Assembly (NCBI RefSeq): GCF_000703045.1
Contig: NZ_JNLJ01000001.1
Location: forward strand, 649,501-713,500
Direction of reading: 5' to 3'
Length of the DNA stretch: 64,000 nt
Source: Persephonella sp. IF05-L8
Lineage (GTDB): Bacteria > Aquificota > Aquificia > Aquificales > Hydrogenothermaceae
The position numbers and the translations under genes were made by a program. Shown here piece by piece: positions 1 through 8,552 of the stretch (its first letter is position 1; the number at the start of each line of letters is the position of its first letter). Under the pieces are notes generated by a model. That model had not been told where the DNA came from. It did not search any database and worked only from the letters and a program-made list of their open reading frames with translations.

Positions 1-1468
1 CATATCCAAGTCCTGCAACAAGGTCAACAAATTTTATAACTTTGTCTAAATCGGGTTCTTCGTGAATTCTGTATATGAATGGTAGCTCTTTTTTGAACAT
101 ATGTCTTGCAACTGTTTCATTGGCAATTATCATAAATTCTTCTATTATTCGGTGTGCCAGATGTCTTTCGTAGGGAACAACATCATAAGGGTCTCCTGTT
201 TCTGTAAATAATATCTGGCTTTCTGGCATATCAAAATCAATGCTTCCTCTTTTTTCCTTTGCTTTCATCAGGATTTTTGCCAGTTCTTCCATATATCTGA
301 GGGGTTGGACAAGATTTGGGTATTTTTCTTCAAGTGCAGGGTCGCCAATGATAAGTCTCAAGGCCTCATCATAGGTGAGTTTTGCTTTACTTATAATCAC
401 ACTTTCATATATATCGTAATCAACAACCTGTCCTTTTTTATTTATAAGCATCTCACAGGTAAAGGCATATTTTTTCTCATTTGGTCTTAAACTACATAGG
501 TCGGCAGCAAGCCTTTCTGGTAGCATGTGAAGAGCTCTTTCAGGAAGATAGTATGTATTCCCCCTTTCAAAAGCCTCTTTATCTATTGCAGAGCCTTCTT
601 TTACGTAATGGGATACATCTGCGATATGAACATAAAGTCGGTACAAATTGCCCTCTTTCTCTATTGCAACTGCGTCATCATGGTCTCTGGCAGATGGTGG
701 GTCAATGGTGAAACATATTTGCTTGGTGAGGTCTTTTCTGTTTTTGGTTATTCTAACTGTTGATGGTAATTTTTCTGCTTCTTCTATTGCTTCTTTGGAG
801 TGCTCTGTAGGGAGATTGTATTTCCTTGCAATAATTTCTGCTACTGTTAGTGTATTTTTTGTTTCACCTAAAATTTTGAGTATTTTTCCTTTACCACGAA
901 CTCTGGGAGCAGGATACTGGGTTATTTCTACAACAACATAAGTTCCCGGTTCCAATTTATATTTTTTGGCTTCTTTTTTAGAAATATATATTTTATGGGG
1001 TAGAACAGTATCTGATAGTAAAACGTAATGACCTGTTCTGTCTTTATAATACCTTCCAACAGCTGTTTTTATTGCTCTTTCTATTACTTTTACTATCTTG
1101 GCTTCATCTTTTTTCCTTCTTTTAACTGCACGGGCAAGAACAATATCCCCGTCAAAAAGATATCTCATCTCTGGAGGAGGGATAAATAAGTCCTCCACCT
1201 CGTCCCCTATTATCAGAAATCCGTAGCCGCTTGGATGGGCTTCTACTTTACCTTCTATAAGATTGTCTTCCTTTTGTTTCCATTCTGTAAGCAGGTATTT
1301 CCCTTTTTCATATCTGATTATTTTTTTCTTCTGGAGTTTTTTGAGAAATTTACGGAGGATTTTTTTCTCAGATTTTGGAACCCCTAACTTTCTCTGGAGC
1401 ATTTTAAAATAAACAGGCTTACCTCTATGCTTTAGAAAATTAATAATATCTTTTTCTGTTATTTCCAT
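1..1468 (-). CDS. rnr: Ribonuclease R (3' end outside window)
   Basis: This is a 3'-to-5' exoribonuclease of the RNase II/RNB family that degrades structured RNA. About 489 residues are visible; the reading frame runs off the left edge, so the end of the RNB domain and the S1 domain are missing. Residues 1-65 form a Lys-rich winged-helix-like region. A cold-shock-like OB domain follows at about 70-120 (motif GYGFLIIGDEVEDLFIPP), then a second OB segment and the start of the RNB catalytic domain. The metal-binding Asp cluster reads DPPSARDHDDAV near residues 256-267, as expected for an active RNB enzyme. The ATG at 1468 is preceded by AGGGGAG. It was not seen as a closed ORF only because its stop lies outside the window. 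Family assignment is strong; RNase R is favoured over RNase II because of the N-terminal winged helix. Confidence 0.93.
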   Translation of the reverse strand, partial: MEITEKDIINFLKHRGKPVYFKMLQRKLGVPKSEKKILRKFLKKLQKKKIIRYEKGKYLLTEWKQKEDNLIEGKVEAHPSGYGFLIIGDEVEDLFIPPPEMRYLFDGDIVLARAVKRRKKDEAKIVKVIERAIKTAVGRYYKDRTGHYVLLSDTVLPHKIYISKKEAKKYKLEPGTYVVVEITQYPAPRVRGKGKILKILGETKNTLTVAEIIARKYNLPTEHSKEAIEEAEKLPSTVRITKNRKDLTKQICFTIDPPSARDHDDAVAIEKEGNLYRLYVHIADVSHYVKEGSAIDKEAFERGNTYYLPERALHMLPERLAADLCSLRPNEKKYAFTCEMLINKKGQVVDYDIYESVIISKAKLTYDEALRLIIGDPALEEKYPNLVQPLRYMEELAKILMKAKEKRGSIDFDMPESQILFTETGDPYDVVPYERHLAHRIIEEFMIIANETVARHMFKKELPFIYRIHEEPDLDKVIKFVDLVAGLGY

Positions 1469-1518
1469 ATACTCCCCTTAATATTTAGTCTTAATTAACA
1501 TATTAAGTTATAAATCGT

Positions 1519-2685
1519 TTATAGACAATCCTTTAGTATTTTTATTCCTTCTTCAATCTGCTGTTTTGTTATGATTAAGGGTGGAACAAATCGCAGAGTA
1601 TTTCCACCAGCAGTTCCTATAATAAGACCATTTTCAAGACATTTTTTTGCTATCTGGGATGCATCTTTTTCAGAAGGAAGAGGACAGCCTACCATAAGGC
1701 CTTTTCCTCTTGGTTTAAATCCAATGTCTGTCAGTAATTTTTTTAGATATTTTCCTTTTTCGGCTACTTCTTCTAAAAATCCTTTTTTCAGCACTTTATT
1801 TAAAACAACTTTTGCTGCCGCTGTGGCCAGATAATTTCCTCCAAATGTTGAACCATGTGTTCCCGGGGTAAATGAAGCAGCTATTTCCTCTTTTGCCAGA
1901 ACTGCACCTATTGGCACTCCTCCACCGAGGCCTTTTGCCAGTGTTATTATGTCAGGACATAGATCGTAATGCTGGTATGCAAATAGTTTTCCTGTTCTCC
2001 CTATTCCTGTCTGAACTTCATCTATCACAATTAAAAGCTGATGTTTTTCTGCAAGTTCTTTTATGGACTGTAAAAACTTTTCATCTATGGGATTAACGCC
2101 TCCTTCTCCCTGTATCAGTTCAAACATTATTGCTGCTGTATTTTCTGTTATTGCAGATTTAAGGCTATCTACATCATTAAAAGTAGCGTATTTTATTCCC
2201 TGGAGTAGTGGCTTAAATCCTTCGTGATATTTAGGCTGGGCTGTTGCTGTCAATGAGCCTATTGTCCTTCCATGAAATCCACCTGTAAATGTTACTATTT
2301 CATATTTGTCCGGTCTTCCTTTGTCATAAAAATACTTTCTAACCAGTTTTATTGCTGTTTCATTTGCCTCTGCACCTGAATTGCAAAAAAAGGCTTTGTC
2401 TAAACAGGAGTTTTCCACAAGAGTTTTTGCCACATCTATCTGGGGCTGTATATAAAAAAGATTTGATACATGAATAACCTGCTGAGCCTGATTACAGATA
2501 GCTTCTGCTAAATCCGTGTCTGCATGGCCGAGGGTATTAACTGCTATACCAGCAAGCATATCCAGATATTTTTTCCCCTGTGTATCATACAGATAAACTC
2601 CTTCCCCTTTTACAAATGAAACAGGATATCTGGCGTAATTCCCGATTAGATATTTATCTCCTTCTTCAATAAAATTTTGTGCCAT
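1519..2685 (-). CDS. argD: Acetylornithine aminotransferase
   Basis: This is a PLP-dependent class III aminotransferase converting N-acetylglutamate semialdehyde to N-acetylornithine in arginine biosynthesis; in many bacteria it also serves the succinyl-DAP step of lysine synthesis. The length, 388 residues, is normal. The PLP lysine is K251 in TLAKGLGGGVPIG, the cofactor-contacting aspartate is in VIDEVQTGIG (D222), and the phosphate-binding CNSGAEANE motif is at about 101-109. An AGGAG lies just upstream of the ATG. It is followed at 50 bases by rnr on the same strand. Distinguishing ArgD from other ornithine/acetylornithine transaminases is by overall similarity; no other arg gene lies in the window. 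Confidence 0.92.
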   Translation of the reverse strand: MAQNFIEEGDKYLIGNYARYPVSFVKGEGVYLYDTQGKKYLDMLAGIAVNTLGHADTDLAEAICNQAQQVIHVSNLFYIQPQIDVAKTLVENSCLDKAFFCNSGAEANETAIKLVRKYFYDKGRPDKYEIVTFTGGFHGRTIGSLTATAQPKYHEGFKPLLQGIKYATFNDVDSLKSAITENTAAIMFELIQGEGGVNPIDEKFLQSIKELAEKHQLLIVIDEVQTGIGRTGKLFAYQHYDLCPDIITLAKGLGGGVPIGAVLAKEEIAASFTPGTHGSTFGGNYLATAAAKVVLNKVLKKGFLEEVAEKGKYLKKLLTDIGFKPRGKGLMVGCPLPSEKDASQIAKKCLENGLIIGTAGGNTLRFVPPLIITKQQIEEGIKILKDCL

Positions 2686-2741
2686 TTGTTCTCCTGATAT
2701 ATTTAAAATTTTTCTTTTAATTATAATTCAAGGTATATCTG

Positions 2742-5192
2742 TTATGGGAGCTTTATTTTTTCTATAGGTAAAGGTTTTGATAACAGGAAACCCTGCACAA
2801 AATCACATCCAAAATCTCTCAGGATTTTAAGCTGCTCTTGTGTTTCTATCCCTTCTGCCACTGTTTTTATATTGAGAGATTTTGCAATCTCAATGATATG
2901 TTTTATCAGAAGGCGAACTTTTTCATTATCTGTTATCTGTCTTATAAAGGAGATATCCAGTTTTATAACATCTGGCATAAACTCTATTAAGTAAGATAAG
3001 GATGAATATCCTGTTCCAAAATCATCTATAGCTATTTTTATATTAGACAAGGATTTGATTTCTTTTAAGATTGCTTTTGAAAACTCTATATCTTCAAATA
3101 ATATTCTTTCTGTGATTTCTATAACCAGTGGATTTTCAGGCTGGAGCTTCGTAGAAAGACGTATTAAATCTGATAGAAATTTTGTATCTCTCAAATCAAG
3201 TGCTGTTAAGTTGATACTTACAGATTTTTTTAAGTTGTTAATAGCTTTAACTGCTTCTTTTAGAGCCCAATTTCTGAAATCAATTGCATAAGGACTTTTC
3301 TCCAGAAATTCTATAAATTCTGATGGGTAATGTATATTCCCCTTGGTGTCTTTTATCCGAAGAAGAGCTTCATATCCTTTTATTTCGGTGGTATCCAATG
3401 TATTGTAATAGGGTTGGTAAAAGAATATAAAATTCTTTTTTTCTATGGCTTCTTCTATTAGCTCTTTGGTAGTCAATTGGCTTGCTATCTCTTTTTCTAT
3501 TTCTTTGTCATAGAACCTGATTAGTCCAAATCCATTTTGTAAAGATTTATTTAATGCTAAAAATGCATTTTGATAAAGCTCTTCAGCATTTTTTCCATCT
3601 GTAGGATAAACGGCAATTCCTATATTAAATAGTAGTTTTATATTCTCTGAGTTTATTCTAAACGGTTTTTTTAATGTTTCTTCTATTTCTATAATAAATA
3701 GAAAACTGTCCTGGACGCTGAAGGGTATAAAAATACTAAACTCATCTCCTCCAGTTCTGGCTATGATAAATGTTTCATCAAGTATTGTCTTCAGCCTCTC
3801 AGAAATTTCTTTTAACAAAAAATCTCCAAATTTAATACCATATTTTTTGTTTATAAAAGAAAAATCATTTATATCTATAGTTAAGAGAAGGCCTGAAGAT
3901 ATTTTCTTAAGTATTCTGTTTACTTCTGATAAAAAATAATCCTTGTTATAAAGATTAGTTAAAGGGTCAAAATGTTTAATTTTTTCCAGTTCTGCATGTA
4001 ATTTATGTTCAGTAGTTATATCTCTGGCAAGTGAAATATAACGAACTTCCCCATCAGGCAGTTTCACAGGCACTATTTTTGCTTCTAAGTAAAAAAGCTC
4101 TCCATTTTTCTTACGGTTTATAAATATTGTTTCAAAGGTTTTACCTTTTTTTATGGTATTCCATAACTCCTCATATATTTTAGGGTTCATAAGACCCGAT
4201 TTAAATATTCGGGGGTTTTTGCCTATTATTTCCTCTAAACTATAACCTGATATTTTTGAGATAAATTCATTAGCATAGAGGATATTTCCTTCTGAATTTG
4301 TAATAATAAACCACTCGTCTGCATTTTCTATTGCTTTCTTCAGTATAATACCTTGCTTTAGAAGATAAGTTTCTCTAATTATTGTTTGAAGGTCTTCATA
4401 AAGCCTTTTTAATAAACCTTTCTTTTTGTATAAATTCCATTCATAAGCATCCCCTATCAAGTTAATAATTATAATTTCTCCTGTTTGTATCTCTATGGGT
4501 AATGCTACTAATAGTACTTTGTAATGAGTGTCAACAGGAGTGATGAATACCCTTTTTTCATAGATTACTTCTTCTATGTAATCTTTTCGCTTGATTATAT
4601 TTTTTACTATCTTTTCGTATTTACTATCCTGTTTGCATGAAAATACAATATCCCCTTTCTTATCAGATATTATTACTGTTTTAATATCAAAATTCTTTAC
4701 CAGAGAGAAATACAAAGTCTTGAATATATTTTGTGAGTTTCCTTCGGAAATAAATGCTTTTGTAACCTCACTGATAAATTTATAAAACCTACTATACTCA
4801 ATTTCGTGGGTTATATCTATAATATATCCAAAGTAGTGGGAAATCTCCTTCTTGTCATTAAATACGGGAATGGTCTGATCCCAGACCCATATATAAGAAT
4901 TGTCCTTTCTTAATAATCTATAGGGCTGATGTATCCAGTAAGGTGGTTTTTCTCTGGAATATTTTTTGACTTCATTAATTACTTTTTCCAAATCATCAGG
5001 ATGAATTAAATCTGCATATCTTACTTTACCTGATAGGAAATCTTCTGCAGAGTATCCAATCAGATTTTTTATACTTTCGGATACATATTCAACAGGCCAA
5101 TCTTCCTCATTTCTCCACAGAAAAACAGCAACTTTGCCAACTGAAAGTAGAGACTTTAACAATCGTAAGTTCCTGTTTTTCAGTAAATCCAT
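2742..5192 (-). CDS. PAS-PAS-GGDEF-EAL cyclic-di-GMP turnover protein
   Basis: This 816-residue cytoplasmic protein probably makes and/or breaks cyclic-di-GMP in response to a signal. The order is PAS (about 15-130, ending in the PAC-like GYIIDITHEIE), an unassigned GAF-sized region (about 135-275), a second PAS (about 285-400, with GYSLEEIIGKNPRIFKSG), GGDEF (about 405-565) and EAL (about 580-816). The cyclase signature is an intact GGDEF (ARTGGDEFSIF). The phosphodiesterase domain retains EAL (GYEALLRI), IAIDDFGTGYSSL, IKLD and VAEGIET, so both active sites look competent. The RxxD inhibitory site that usually precedes GGDEF is absent (D and F occupy the R and D positions). No transmembrane segment is evident. 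The second PAS resembles haem/flavin oxygen-sensing PAS domains in outline, but the ligand cannot be read. Confidence 0.92.
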   Translation of the reverse strand: MDLLKNRNLRLLKSLLSVGKVAVFLWRNEEDWPVEYVSESIKNLIGYSAEDFLSGKVRYADLIHPDDLEKVINEVKKYSREKPPYWIHQPYRLLRKDNSYIWVWDQTIPVFNDKKEISHYFGYIIDITHEIEYSRFYKFISEVTKAFISEGNSQNIFKTLYFSLVKNFDIKTVIISDKKGDIVFSCKQDSKYEKIVKNIIKRKDYIEEVIYEKRVFITPVDTHYKVLLVALPIEIQTGEIIIINLIGDAYEWNLYKKKGLLKRLYEDLQTIIRETYLLKQGIILKKAIENADEWFIITNSEGNILYANEFISKISGYSLEEIIGKNPRIFKSGLMNPKIYEELWNTIKKGKTFETIFINRKKNGELFYLEAKIVPVKLPDGEVRYISLARDITTEHKLHAELEKIKHFDPLTNLYNKDYFLSEVNRILKKISSGLLLTIDINDFSFINKKYGIKFGDFLLKEISERLKTILDETFIIARTGGDEFSIFIPFSVQDSFLFIIEIEETLKKPFRINSENIKLLFNIGIAVYPTDGKNAEELYQNAFLALNKSLQNGFGLIRFYDKEIEKEIASQLTTKELIEEAIEKKNFIFFYQPYYNTLDTTEIKGYEALLRIKDTKGNIHYPSEFIEFLEKSPYAIDFRNWALKEAVKAINNLKKSVSINLTALDLRDTKFLSDLIRLSTKLQPENPLVIEITERILFEDIEFSKAILKEIKSLSNIKIAIDDFGTGYSSLSYLIEFMPDVIKLDISFIRQITDNEKVRLLIKHIIEIAKSLNIKTVAEGIETQEQLKILRDFGCDFVQGFLLSKPLPIEKIKLP

Positions 5193-5332
5193 AGCTTTGA
5201 ATGATATTAATAATTTTACCTTGTTTATATTAACATAAAATCAACAAAAATTTTTAAATTTTACAAAATCCATCTAATTTTCCAATCGGATATAATAATT
5301 CCTAATACAAAAACTTAGGAGGAAACTATAGA

Positions 5333-6577
5333 TTGATAGAATTTCATGGATTATCTCCTGAAGAACAGCTTAAAATAATCAAAAAGGGTGTTATTGAAAT
5401 CATAAATGAGAGTGAACTTCTTGAAAAACTAAAAGAAGGAAGACCTCTTATTGTAAAGGCAGGTTTTGACCCTACAGCACCAGACCTACATCTTGGGCAT
5501 ACAGTTCTATTGCAAAAACTTAGAACTTTTCAGCAGCTTGGACATACTGTTTATTTCATAATTGGTGATTTTACTGCAATGATAGGTGACCCTTCAGGAA
5601 GGGACAAAACAAGACCCCCATTAACAAGGGAGCAGGTTTTAGAAAATGCAAAAACGTATAAAGAGCAGGTTTTTAAGGTTTTAGACCCGGAAAAAACTGT
5701 GGTTGTTTTTAATAGTGAATGGCTGGGGGATATGACAGCAGAAGACCTTATCAGGCTTACAGCAAAATACACTGTTGCAAGAATGCTTGAAAGGGACGAT
5801 TTCAAAAAAAGATTTAAAGAAAACAGACCAATTGCAATACATGAGTTTATTTATCCTTTACTTCAGGCTTACGACTCTGTAGCAATAAAAGCTGATGTTG
5901 AGCTTGGAGGTTCAGACCAGAGATTTAACCTTCTAATTGGAAGAGATATTCAAAAGGAATACGGCATAGAAAAACCACAGGTGGCAATTCTACTTCCTCT
6001 ACTTGTTGGAACTGACGGCGTTAGAAAAATGAGCAAATCTTACGGAAACTACATTGGTATAACAGAACCACCTGAGGAAATGTTCGGGAAAATAATGTCT
6101 ATCCCAGATGAACTTATGTGGGACTACTGGGAACTGCTAACAGACCTTACAGTTGAAGAGATAGAAAAGATGAAAAAAGATGTTGAAGCAGACGTTCTTC
6201 ACCCAATGGAAGTTAAAAAACAGCTTGCTATGTATATAGTAACCAGATTTCATGATGAAGATGCTGCTATCAGGGCAAAAGAGCATTTTGAAAGGGTTCA
6301 CTCAAAAAGGGAACTTCCTGAAGAAATGCCTGAGCCAGAAGTAATAATCGCCTCAGAAGAAAAGAAAATACCAATATACGAGCTTGTTTATAAAGTAGGC
6401 TTTGCTCCTTCAAAGTCTGAAGCAAGAAGACTTATTAAGGGTGGAGCTGTAAAAATAGACGGAAACAAAATAACAGACCCTTATGCAGAGATAGACTTGA
6501 ACTCTGAATTTGTATTACAAGTTGGAAAAAGAAAATTTGCCAGAATAAAGCCAGAAAACATAAAGATAGAAGCTTAA
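5333..6577 (+). CDS. tyrS: Tyrosyl-tRNA synthetase
   Basis: This class I aminoacyl-tRNA synthetase charges tRNA-Tyr. It is 414 residues long, typical of the TyrRS form with an S4 C-terminal domain. The HIGH-type signature is HLGH at 53-56 and the second signature is a perfect KMSKS at 232-236. The S4 RNA-binding domain occupies about 350-410 ([20 protein letters not shown]). The start is TTG at 5333, supported by AGGAGG at 5317-5322 with a 10-base gap; a TATAAT lies at 5291-5296, but no convincing -35 is placed correctly. A strong hairpin terminator follows the stop. There is no T-box or other leader room beyond about 140 bases. Confidence 0.96.
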   Translation: MIEFHGLSPEEQLKIIKKGVIEIINESELLEKLKEGRPLIVKAGFDPTAPDLHLGHTVLLQKLRTFQQLGHTVYFIIGDFTAMIGDPSGRDKTRPPLTREQVLENAKTYKEQVFKVLDPEKTVVVFNSEWLGDMTAEDLIRLTAKYTVARMLERDDFKKRFKENRPIAIHEFIYPLLQAYDSVAIKADVELGGSDQRFNLLIGRDIQKEYGIEKPQVAILLPLLVGTDGVRKMSKSYGNYIGITEPPEEMFGKIMSIPDELMWDYWELLTDLTVEEIEKMKKDVEADVLHPMEVKKQLAMYIVTRFHDEDAAIRAKEHFERVHSKRELPEEMPEPEVIIASEEKKIPIYELVYKVGFAPSKSEARRLIKGGAVKIDGNKITDPYAEIDLNSEFVLQVGKRKFARIKPENIKIEA

Positions 6578-6580
6578 AGG

Positions 6581-6605
6581 GAAGGGAATTATCCCTTCTC
6601 TTTTA
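6581..6605. terminator. Bidirectional hairpin terminator between tyrS and vapC
   Basis: A perfect 7-bp stem (6581-6587 with 6592-6598) encloses a four-base loop and is followed on the plus strand by TCTTTTA. It starts four bases after the tyrS stop. The convergent vapC stop codon (6589-6591) sits inside the hairpin, so the stem also encodes the last VapC residues. Confidence 0.8.
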
Positions 6606-6990
6606 TGCATTTATTTAATTTTTTATCAAAGGTTAAAACCGAATAGTTATCCCTATAAGCACAGATTAAACAATCCACAAAATCTAAATTTTTGTTTGCA
6701 TATAAATTGAGGGCATCTATAACTGCTTGTTTATCCTGAGTTTTTATATTTTTACTTTTTAATAATTCTGTTAGGACTTCAGCTATTTCTTCTTTATCAA
6801 CATCGTAAACTCCTTTGAGAACATATACAATTTCAGCTATAACAGATTGCAATATGTATGCCTTTTTTTTACCAGTAAAAATTTCTTCAAAAATTTTATT
6901 TGCCTGCTTGAATAAATCTTCATCATCTTTCAGTAAATATCTCAAGACAACATTGGCATCAATAATTACTGTGTTTCGCTTTAACTGCAT
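6589..6990 (-). CDS. vapC: PIN-domain toxin ribonuclease (VapC-type)
   Basis: This small (133-residue) PIN-domain protein is the likely toxin of a type II module and would cleave RNA when freed from its antitoxin. The first acidic residue is in the N-terminal strand (VIIDANVVLRYL), further acidic residues follow (the motif VDCLICAYRD and the terminal VLTFDKKL), the usual PIN pattern. An upstream in-frame TTG exists at 6996, but GAGG lies 9 bases before the ATG at 6990, so the ATG is chosen. The gene overlaps the upstream antitoxin gene by 32 bases, indicating coupled translation. The target RNA cannot be inferred. Confidence 0.85.
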   Translation of the reverse strand: MQLKRNTVIIDANVVLRYLLKDDEDLFKQANKIFEEIFTGKKKAYILQSVIAEIVYVLKGVYDVDKEEIAEVLTELLKSKNIKTQDKQAVIDALNLYANKNLDFVDCLICAYRDNYSVLTFDKKLNKCIKEKG

Positions 6991-7201
6991 TTGCAAAAGC
7001 CTCTTTTTCCTCTTTTATAATTTCATCAATACTTTTTCTTTTTTTTGCGTATTTATGTAAAATTCCAGCAAGATTTTTAACAGGTTTTATAACTATTTCC
7101 CCATTTTTTTCTTCTATTTCTACTATATTTGTTTTTAGCTTTCTACGAATTTCTGCAGGGATAGTAATCTGACCTTTTTTTGTAATCTTTGCTATAAACA
7201 C
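6959..7201 (-). CDS. vapB: AbrB/SpoVT-type antitoxin (VapB-like)
   Basis: This 80-residue protein has the swapped-hairpin AbrB DNA-binding signature at its N-terminus (AKITKKGQITIPAEIRRKL) and a Lys/Glu-rich C-terminal tail that would wrap the PIN toxin encoded immediately downstream. A longer frame begins at 7231, but GGAGG lies inside that extension, 7 bases before the GTG at 7201. The GTG start also gives the family-typical N-terminus. Such antitoxins normally bind their own promoter and autoregulate. The neighbouring divergent gene (7326) encodes a Uma2-family protein. Confidence 0.85.
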   Translation of the reverse strand: MFIAKITKKGQITIPAEIRRKLKTNIVEIEEKNGEIVIKPVKNLAGILHKYAKKRKSIDEIIKEEKEAFANAVKAKHSNY

Positions 7202-7325
7202 ATTGTATCCTCCAGCAGTATTACCTATCAAAAATGTAAGACTTTATTCAATAAAATGCAATAAATTAGACAAAACAAAAATCTGGAATTATTATAGATA
7301 AACAACAGTAAAAGGGTGTTTTAAA

Positions 7326-7919
7326 ATGGCTACAAAATTAAGAGAAAAACCTAAAAAACCAGAGAGCTTTAAGTATAGGTTTAAGGTTAAAGATTTGGAA
7401 AAAATGTATGAAGCAGGAATTTTCGACCCTGAAGAAAAAATTGAGCTTATCTATGGAGAGGTAATCAGATTGAGCCCTATTGGTTTAAAACATGCAATAG
7501 TAGTTAACAATTTGGTAGATATACTTAGCGATTTATTAAAAGAAACAAATCTGAAATCAAAATATATTTTAAGTGTTCAAAATCCAGTTTTTTTATCACA
7601 AAAAAACTTAGCTCAGCCTGATGTGGCAATAGTAAGTAGAGAATTCTCAAAAGAAAAACAACATCCAAAACCAAAATATATAGAAGTATTAATAGAGGTT
7701 TCTGATACAACTTTAGAAAAGGATAGAAAAATAAAACTGCCCCTTTATGCTAAATACGAAATAAAACAGGTATGGATAGTCGATTTAATCCAAAATCAAA
7801 TAGAGGTTTATACAAAACCTTACAAAAATGAATATTTAAACGTCCAAATATTTCCTATGGATAAGGAAATTTCTGTTTTTAATAAAAACATAAAAGTAAA
7901 GGATATACTGGATGTTTGA
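7326..7919 (+). CDS. Uma2-family PD-(D/E)XK nuclease-like protein
   Basis: This 197-residue protein belongs to the Uma2 (DUF820) family, which has a restriction-endonuclease-like fold and is abundant in cyanobacteria and thermophiles; its cellular role is unknown. The catalytic-type residues are present: an Asp in AQPDVAIVSRE and a Glu in VLIEVSDTTLEKDRKIKL. It is clearly paralogous to the gene at 28035: both share KMYEAGIF.PEEKIELI.GE near residue 30 and the SDTTL...KLP.YAK block. It is divergent from the vapBC pair and overlaps the downstream membrane-protein gene by 8 bases. Nuclease activity is inferred from the fold only. Confidence 0.85.
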   Translation: MATKLREKPKKPESFKYRFKVKDLEKMYEAGIFDPEEKIELIYGEVIRLSPIGLKHAIVVNNLVDILSDLLKETNLKSKYILSVQNPVFLSQKNLAQPDVAIVSREFSKEKQHPKPKYIEVLIEVSDTTLEKDRKIKLPLYAKYEIKQVWIVDLIQNQIEVYTKPYKNEYLNVQIFPMDKEISVFNKNIKVKDILDV

Positions 7920-8382
7920 AGCTTTAAAACAGTGGGCAGAAGAGGTTGTTGCTGACTACGGATATGTAGGGATTTTTATCATTTCTTTTACTGAAAGTAT
8001 TATACAGCCTGTTCCTCCTGACCCTTTTATAACAGGTGGAACGGCTTTCGGTCTTGTTCCCCTGTATGCTGCCTTAATTGCAGCTTTTGGGAGTGTTCTT
8101 GGGGGTTTAGTTGGATACTTTCTTGGCAAGTTTTTAGGGGAGCCTATAGTCAAAAAATTTGTAAGTGAAAAACATTATGAAAAAGGAGAAATTCTGTTTA
8201 GAAAATACGGTATATGGGCTGTTATTATTGCTGGAATAACGCCGATACCTTTTAAGGTTATATGCTGGATGGCTGGTATTTTTGAAATGCCTGTGCTGGG
8301 ATTTTTACTTGCTGCATTTATTGGAAGATTTCCACGATTTTTATTTATGGCATTTTTTGGGCAGTGGCTTGGAAGCCTATGA
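7912..8382 (+). CDS. DedA/VTT-family (YqaA-like) membrane protein
   Basis: This is a 156-residue inner-membrane protein of the VTT/DedA superfamily, implicated in lipid flipping and membrane homeostasis. Hydrophobic segments occur at about 18-36, 48-75, 100-122 and 128-150. The family features GYVGIFIISFTESIIQPVP near the start and the Pro/Gly-rich re-entrant ITPIPFKVICWMAG are clear. The start overlaps the Uma2 stop by 8 bases, with AAAGGAT upstream, and its own stop overlaps the next small gene as ATGA, so the three genes are probably co-translated. Its size is nearer YqaA than the 200-residue DedA proteins. Confidence 0.85.
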   Translation: MFEALKQWAEEVVADYGYVGIFIISFTESIIQPVPPDPFITGGTAFGLVPLYAALIAAFGSVLGGLVGYFLGKFLGEPIVKKFVSEKHYEKGEILFRKYGIWAVIIAGITPIPFKVICWMAGIFEMPVLGFLLAAFIGRFPRFLFMAFFGQWLGSL

Positions 8383-8552
8383 AAAAGGTAAACTGTCATA
8401 AATGTGAGTATTTTTATATAACATGGGATAAAAATTTTCCCTATGGGTGTAAAGCGTTTAGTTTCAAAAGCAGATTAATACCGTCTATTGAGGTCAAAAA
8501 AGCTTCGGGTAGAGAATGTCTTCAATTTAAACCTAAAAAATTAGCTAAGTAA
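8379..8552 (+). CDS. Small four-cysteine conserved protein
   Basis: This 57-residue protein has Cys at 6, 9, 24 and 47 in a pattern (CHKCEYFYITWD, FPYGCKAF, SGRECLQFKPK) suited to binding one zinc ion or an iron-sulfur cluster. Short proteins with this TWD...FPYGCKAF pattern recur in thermophiles and Epsilonproteobacteria and are sometimes labelled uracil-DNA glycosylase in databases; no glycosylase motif is visible here. The ATG at 8379 overlaps the TGA of the DedA-like gene (ATGA), which argues for this start over an in-frame one 15 bases earlier. The 3' end overlaps the convergent sigma factor gene by 12 bases. Function is unknown. Confidence 0.75.
   Translation: MKKVNCHKCEYFYITWDKNFPYGCKAFSFKSRLIPSIEVKKASGRECLQFKPKKLAK

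Noticed and set aside
305-941. Several plus-strand frames near the left edge
   Set aside because: They are antisense to the partial RNase R gene, which continues off the window and has intact motifs.
5193-5332. T-box leader before tyrS
   Set aside because: The gap is only 140 bases, and no specifier loop or T-box/antiterminator sequence is visible.
7231-7231. Upstream start for the AbrB-type antitoxin
   Set aside because: The extension contains the GGAGG that serves the GTG at 7201 and adds residues atypical of the family.
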